Source of the DNA: an uncultured Eubacteriales bacterium
GTDB taxonomy: Bacteria; Bacillota; Clostridia; Oscillospirales; Acutalibacteraceae
Length of the DNA stretch: 49,951 nt
NCBI GenBank assembly: GCA_900315285.1
Contig: OMYO01000010.1
Span: 1 to 49,951, forward strand
Direction of reading: 5' to 3'
Positions 48,803 through 49,951 of the stretch are shown one piece after another. The notes under the pieces are model-generated. The model was not told where the DNA came from. It ran no database searches and worked only from the letters and a program-made list of their open reading frames with translations. Position 1 is the stretch's first letter. Each line of letters starts with the position of its first letter. Both the position numbers and the translations under genes were made by a program.

Positions 48803-49951
48803 TTATTTGCCCAGGGAGCTCAGGCCGGAGCCAATGAGGAGACCCATGAACGATGCGTCAGACGGGATGACATAAGAATTGGCCTCGGTGTAGAGGATAT
48901 TCTTAGCAGCACGCTGCAGGTAGTAGATATCTGCGTCGGAGCTGGCGCTCGGATACTTGAACGGGTTGCCCTGGATATCCTTGATGTCGAGCCAGAAGTC
49001 AGAACCGCCGCGGATAAATGCGTCAGAGTAGAGCCAGTATTTCGTGAATCCGACATAGTTGCCAGGATACATCTGGATGCCCCAGCCGCACTGGTCAGCG
49101 GATACCTGACCGCGGAAGCCCCACTCGTTGCGGAGGACTTCGTCGTTCAGAGGCTCATAGTCGTTGGAGAAGACGTCGCCGATCATGTTGCAGGCGTCCA
49201 TAACGGCATTGGCGTGGCCTTCCTTAACGGAGATTTCGAAGGGCTTCAGATAGATTTCACGGATGGACTGCTCGTTGGCATAGGTGTGGAGGTTCTCACC
49301 GCGGTGGGTCTCCTGATCGTTCAGAGCGAAGTGCTTGATGAAGACGATGACACCTTTCTCACGGGCACCGAGTACGGACTTGGAGCCCATGATGGCACCG
49401 AGCATTGGATCTTCGGAATAGTACTCGTAGTTACGGCCGGAGTAAGCGTTGCGGTGGTTGTCCATGGCCGGTGCGTACCAGGAGGTAGCGCCGTTGAAGT
49501 GGAGCTCATCGGCAACGATTTGACCGAACTCATAGGAGAGATCCGGGTTGAACGTCATGGAGAGAACACTCTCAGACGGATAGGAGACCGGAGCGACACC
49601 GGACTGGGCGGCGTAGGAGATCATACCCTGCGGGCCGTCGGAGTCGAGAGTTCCGGGCTTGCCAACGAAGTCGGCATTGCGGGTCTGATACATTCCGGTA
49701 ACGGTGAGTTTCTGCATTTCCGGAATGGTGAGCTGAGCAACAAGCTCGTCCCACTTCGGGTCGTCATACGGAACGCCCTTGAGGTCGGTGTACTTCAGGT
49801 TGCCCTGCTTTGCGTAGTCAACGCCCTCAACATAATGCTTCTGCGGAACGACGTTGTCCCAATGCTGGTTATATGCATTCGGGTCGTTCTGGAATGTCAT
49901 GTCTTTGATTTCGCTGCTGACAGAGTTCATGGCCTCTGCATAGTTGGCAAA
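48803..49951 (-). CDS. C-terminal part of a GH3 glycoside hydrolase with reversed domain order (partial)
   Basis: The frame is open to the window end, giving at least 382 residues. KHFALNDQETHR and DGPQG are hallmarks of the catalytic TIM-barrel domain of family GH3 beta-glucosidases/xylosidases, and GQVSADQCG carries the expected nucleophile Asp. In most GH3 enzymes this domain is N-terminal; here it lies at the C-terminus, ending in a hydrophobic stretch (SFMGLLIGSGLSSLGK). That matches the reversed order known from Ruminococcus and Butyrivibrio enzymes. The first part is beyond the window. Confidence 0.88.
   Translation of the reverse strand, partial: FANYAEAMNSVSSEIKDMTFQNDPNAYNQHWDNVVPQKHYVEGVDYAKQGNLKYTDLKGVPYDDPKWDELVAQLTIPEMQKLTVTGMYQTRNADFVGKPGTLDSDGPQGMISYAAQSGVAPVSYPSESVLSMTFNPDLSYEFGQIVADELHFNGATSWYAPAMDNHRNAYSGRNYEYYSEDPMLGAIMGSKSVLGAREKGVIVFIKHFALNDQETHRGENLHTYANEQSIREIYLKPFEISVKEGHANAVMDACNMIGDVFSNDYEPLNDEVLRNEWGFRGQVSADQCGWGIQMYPGNYVGFTKYWLYSDAFIRGGSDFWLDIKDIQGNPFKYPSASSDADIYYLQRAAKNILYTEANSYVIPSDASFMGLLIGSGLSSLGK

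Overview
The window looks like a chromosomal segment of an anaerobic, Gram-positive, spore-forming Clostridia-type bacterium. Coding regions are GC-rich and intergenic regions AT-rich. Strong AGGAGG ribosome binding sites are common, as are sigma-A promoters of the TTGACA-17-TATAAT type. Supporting genes include a radical-SAM spore photoproduct lyase, a class D-like sortase, rpsF-ssb-rpsR next to prfB, glmU-pth-mfd, and a GH3 glycosidase with reversed domain order. The exact genus cannot be read from the sequence; an Oscillospiraceae-like gut bacterium is my guess.

Layout: 1-9.4 kb is core housekeeping: rpsF-ssb-rpsR and prfB on the minus strand, then a RING/DUF2628 membrane protein, glmU, pth and mfd on the plus strand. 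9.4-16.3 kb holds a zinc alcohol dehydrogenase, an ABC-2 exporter pair, a coiled-coil membrane protein, initiator tRNA-Met, an SDR enzyme and an ECF-type sigma factor with its own membrane anchor. 16.4-19.1 kb encodes three secreted or membrane proteins, at least two with a GC-rich signal sequence joined to an AT-rich mature part. 19.7-24 kb has small and zinc-ribbon proteins and a translationally coupled nucleosidase-like protein / spore photoproduct lyase / SDR trio. 24-28.6 kb is purine metabolism (purB, purA, guaA). 28.8-31.7 kb has redox enzymes. 31.8-36.5 kb is a tightly coupled five-gene operon: circularly permuted ATP-grasp, alpha-E, transglutaminase and two M14 deacylase-like proteins, the second lacking its zinc ligands. 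It is preceded by a terminator-like hairpin in its leader. 37-39 kb has a class I glutamine-amidotransferase-like hydrolase, tRNA-Ala(CGC), nth and a PepSY protein. 39.3-42.3 kb is a two-component system plus SDR. 42.3-50 kb is mostly secreted or surface proteins (lipase, repeat protein, serine hydrolase, sortase, GH3) and a DUF1805 protein.

The most unusual content is intergenic. Four elements of exactly 274 bp carry 10-bp inverted words at the same offsets. Three use the word TATGACTACA; the fourth keeps the layout but uses other words (GTAGGACACA, CTCATACACA). Three further tandem arrays are built from 8-bp inverted words (CTCATACA or TTAACTGC) that alternate in orientation about every 31-32 bp, with a period of about 63 bp (close to six helical turns). 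The array at 47540-47895 is almost perfectly regular. I know of no named element with this geometry. An 11-bp motif, GGGCGATTCAG, also recurs in intergenic DNA, often just past terminators.

Other points: prfB has no programmed frameshift; the sigma-factor gene has an in-frame stop followed by a 62-codon open extension; the flavin reductase mRNA appears able to hide its own ribosome binding site; the serine hydrolase mRNA may be leaderless; and two small genes (25 and 38 aa) were found.
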